Shown here in pieces: positions 63,901 to 64,000 of a stretch of 64,000 nucleotides of DNA. The notes beneath the pieces are model-generated. The model was not told the DNA's origin and ran no database searches. It saw only the letters and a list, made by a program, of their open reading frames with translations. The stretch is taken from NCBI RefSeq assembly GCF_004023625.1, contig NZ_RPDJ01000008.1, positions 248,001 to 312,000 of the forward strand, given 5' to 3'. The position numbers and the translations under genes are program-made. The first letter of the stretch is position 1, and each line of letters opens with the position of its first letter. The DNA is from Streptomyces cavernae (lineage in GTDB: Bacteria; Actinomycetota; Actinomycetes; Streptomycetales; Streptomycetaceae).

Positions 63901-64000
63901 CGACGATGAGGATGACGTCCGAGGCGTTGCGCACCAGCGTGCGGAAGTACGCCTCGTTCTCCTGGCGGATGACCTCTTGGCGCAGGGCGAGGCGTTCCAC
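60959..64000 (-). CDS. PAS-GGDEF-EAL c-di-GMP protein fused to alpha-oxoamine synthase, N-terminus beyond window
   Basis: 1,013 residues visible, continuing off the right edge. Counting from the edge: PAS about 15-128; GGDEF domain about 138-300 with the exact motif GGDEF at 218-222 and an RxxD inhibitory site (R209-D212); EAL domain about 310-560 with EAL at 345-347, SVNVSARQF, ELTET, DDFGTG at 469-474, KIDKSF and AEGIEE, so both cyclase and phosphodiesterase look competent. After a linker of about 60 residues (565-625) comes a full alpha-oxoamine synthase domain (about 640-1005): FASCNYLGFD, the substrate loop TLTLIHSAV, LDGVNSMTGN, VDDAHGFGVIGERG at 810-823 and the PLP lysine K856 in GFSKAY. 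Such enzymes condense acyl-CoA with an amino acid (8-amino-7-oxononanoate, 5-aminolevulinate, sphinganine or CAI-1-type products). One frame throughout; no stop or frameshift between the two halves. Confidence 0.93.
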   Translation of the reverse strand: MERLALRQEVIRQENEAYFRTLVRNASDVILIVEEDDTVRYASPSARAVFGQVPLVGSLLPDLVDPRDRERAARELRAVRNNGHQAAHDHWWVRRDDDRVEVEVRCSDFRDERTVGGLVVTLRDVTEQRRLEHELTQRAFHDSLTGLPNRTLLLERIQRALLRGRRESKLTCLLFIDLDDFKLVNDTMGHTAGDHLLVSVADRLSKALRRSDTAARLGGDEFAVLMEDAKEPLDAELLAAQVIQTLARPFTLPDESVSITASVGVATAKDSTDADELLAHADLALYAAKAAGKRQWRRFQPLLHMRMVERHDLQSRLDRAIAEKEFTVQYQPVVDITAGEVVGFEALARWPRAPRSRVSPNEFINLAEETGYITPLGAWVMETATFDIANLQRLASKSDPLPYVSVNVSARQFRDAGFLEQVCKVLRTPGLAPGSLQLELTETVLLRRDDQIEGVLHSLKDMGVRIAVDDFGTGFSSLRYLRDFPIDVLKIDKSFIDDIAADTQQVALVEGIVHIADTLGLQVIAEGIEEPAQRDLLTQIGCQFGQGYLFFRPMSVDQSESVLRQRSGALFAPPVTAGGTADGGTAAGPAHEAYDAPSERPEREASQVRSDPRAAELERLRRTSRMSDAVLDEVRGRHIRSGDHWLIDFASCNYLGFDWDPEIIEAIEPTVRRWGTHPSWSRLLGSPRLYPEIEDRLAALLGAPDTLLLPTLTLIHSAVIPVLANQGTVFIEATAHRTLYDGCVAAHGQGARLQRFHADRPDELQGLLAAAPPGETRLVCLDGVNSMTGNVPDLPTLAAVCREHGATLYVDDAHGFGVIGERGPQEPCPYGSRGNSVIRHTGESYEGIVLAAGFSKAYSSLLAFLALPTALKNQLKTAAAPYLYSGPSPTASLASALAGLDVNDRRGDAIRADLHRKTLRVLDHLDTLGLATLNTDQLPIVELPLAHHEDLDAVAAFLWEEGIYVTLAAYPLVPRDRVGFRVQITALNSDDDIDRLNDTLTRLSARFPLRKKG

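Overview
The window is very GC-rich, has many GTG and TTG starts, and carries families typical of Streptomyces: an orphan DUF397 protein, an NsdA-like TPR regulator, a SpoIIE-type phosphatase, a Ser/Thr kinase with TPRs, monomeric isocitrate dehydrogenase, a secreted TAP-like peptidase and a rifampicin monooxygenase behind a rifamycin-associated element. A Streptomyces chromosome is the best reading. The dense IS debris in two zones suggests accessory or arm-proximal DNA.

Region by region. 1-6 kb: the N-terminal part of a class III aminotransferase, then a gene graveyard with remnants of ISKra4, IS5, IS21 and IS605-type transposases, a truncated sugar-binding lipoprotein, TetR and LacI stubs and a GNAT/methyltransferase chimera. 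Apparently intact genes survive among them (peptidase E-like, small membrane protein, DHFR-like). 6-8.3 kb: Lrp and TetR regulators and an SGNH hydrolase. 8.6-15.2 kb: a polyol/sugar-type catabolic locus with three Gfo/Idh/MocA dehydrogenases, an SDR and a phytanoyl-CoA dioxygenase-like oxygenase, with a divergent LacI regulator. 15.4-21 kb: MpaB-like protein, kinase-TPR, CrtI-like oxidoreductase and TetR. 21-28 kb: rox with its element, an S1-type protease next to a gene encoding only a matching pro-region, an FAD monooxygenase and a serine hydrolase. 28-44 kb: an acyl-CoA/steroid-like side-chain degradation regulon (nitronate monooxygenase, three acyl-CoA synthetases, crotonase, double DUF35 protein, two thiolase-fold proteins that appear to lack the usual nucleophilic Cys). 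It is interrupted by an IS-rich island holding a vanadium haloperoxidase-type gene between inverted IS ends. Two nearly identical 17-bp palindromes sit in front of the two halves of this regulon. 44-58 kb: a minisatellite-filled spacer, idh, a leucine-rich-repeat protein, an amidase, an APH-like protein, the NsdA-like regulator, a SpoIIE-like phosphatase and a TAP-like peptidase.

58-64 kb ends with the most unusual gene: PAS-GGDEF-EAL fused to a complete alpha-oxoamine synthase (AONS/CqsA/SPT fold), coupled to a methyltransferase and followed by a membrane acyltransferase. It looks like a c-di-GMP module joined to an enzyme that could make an alpha-aminoketone.

Short GC-rich minisatellites (24-41 bp units) recur between genes at about 11.8, 15.2, 21.1, 26.0 and 44.7 kb. 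No tRNA, rRNA or CRISPR array was seen.
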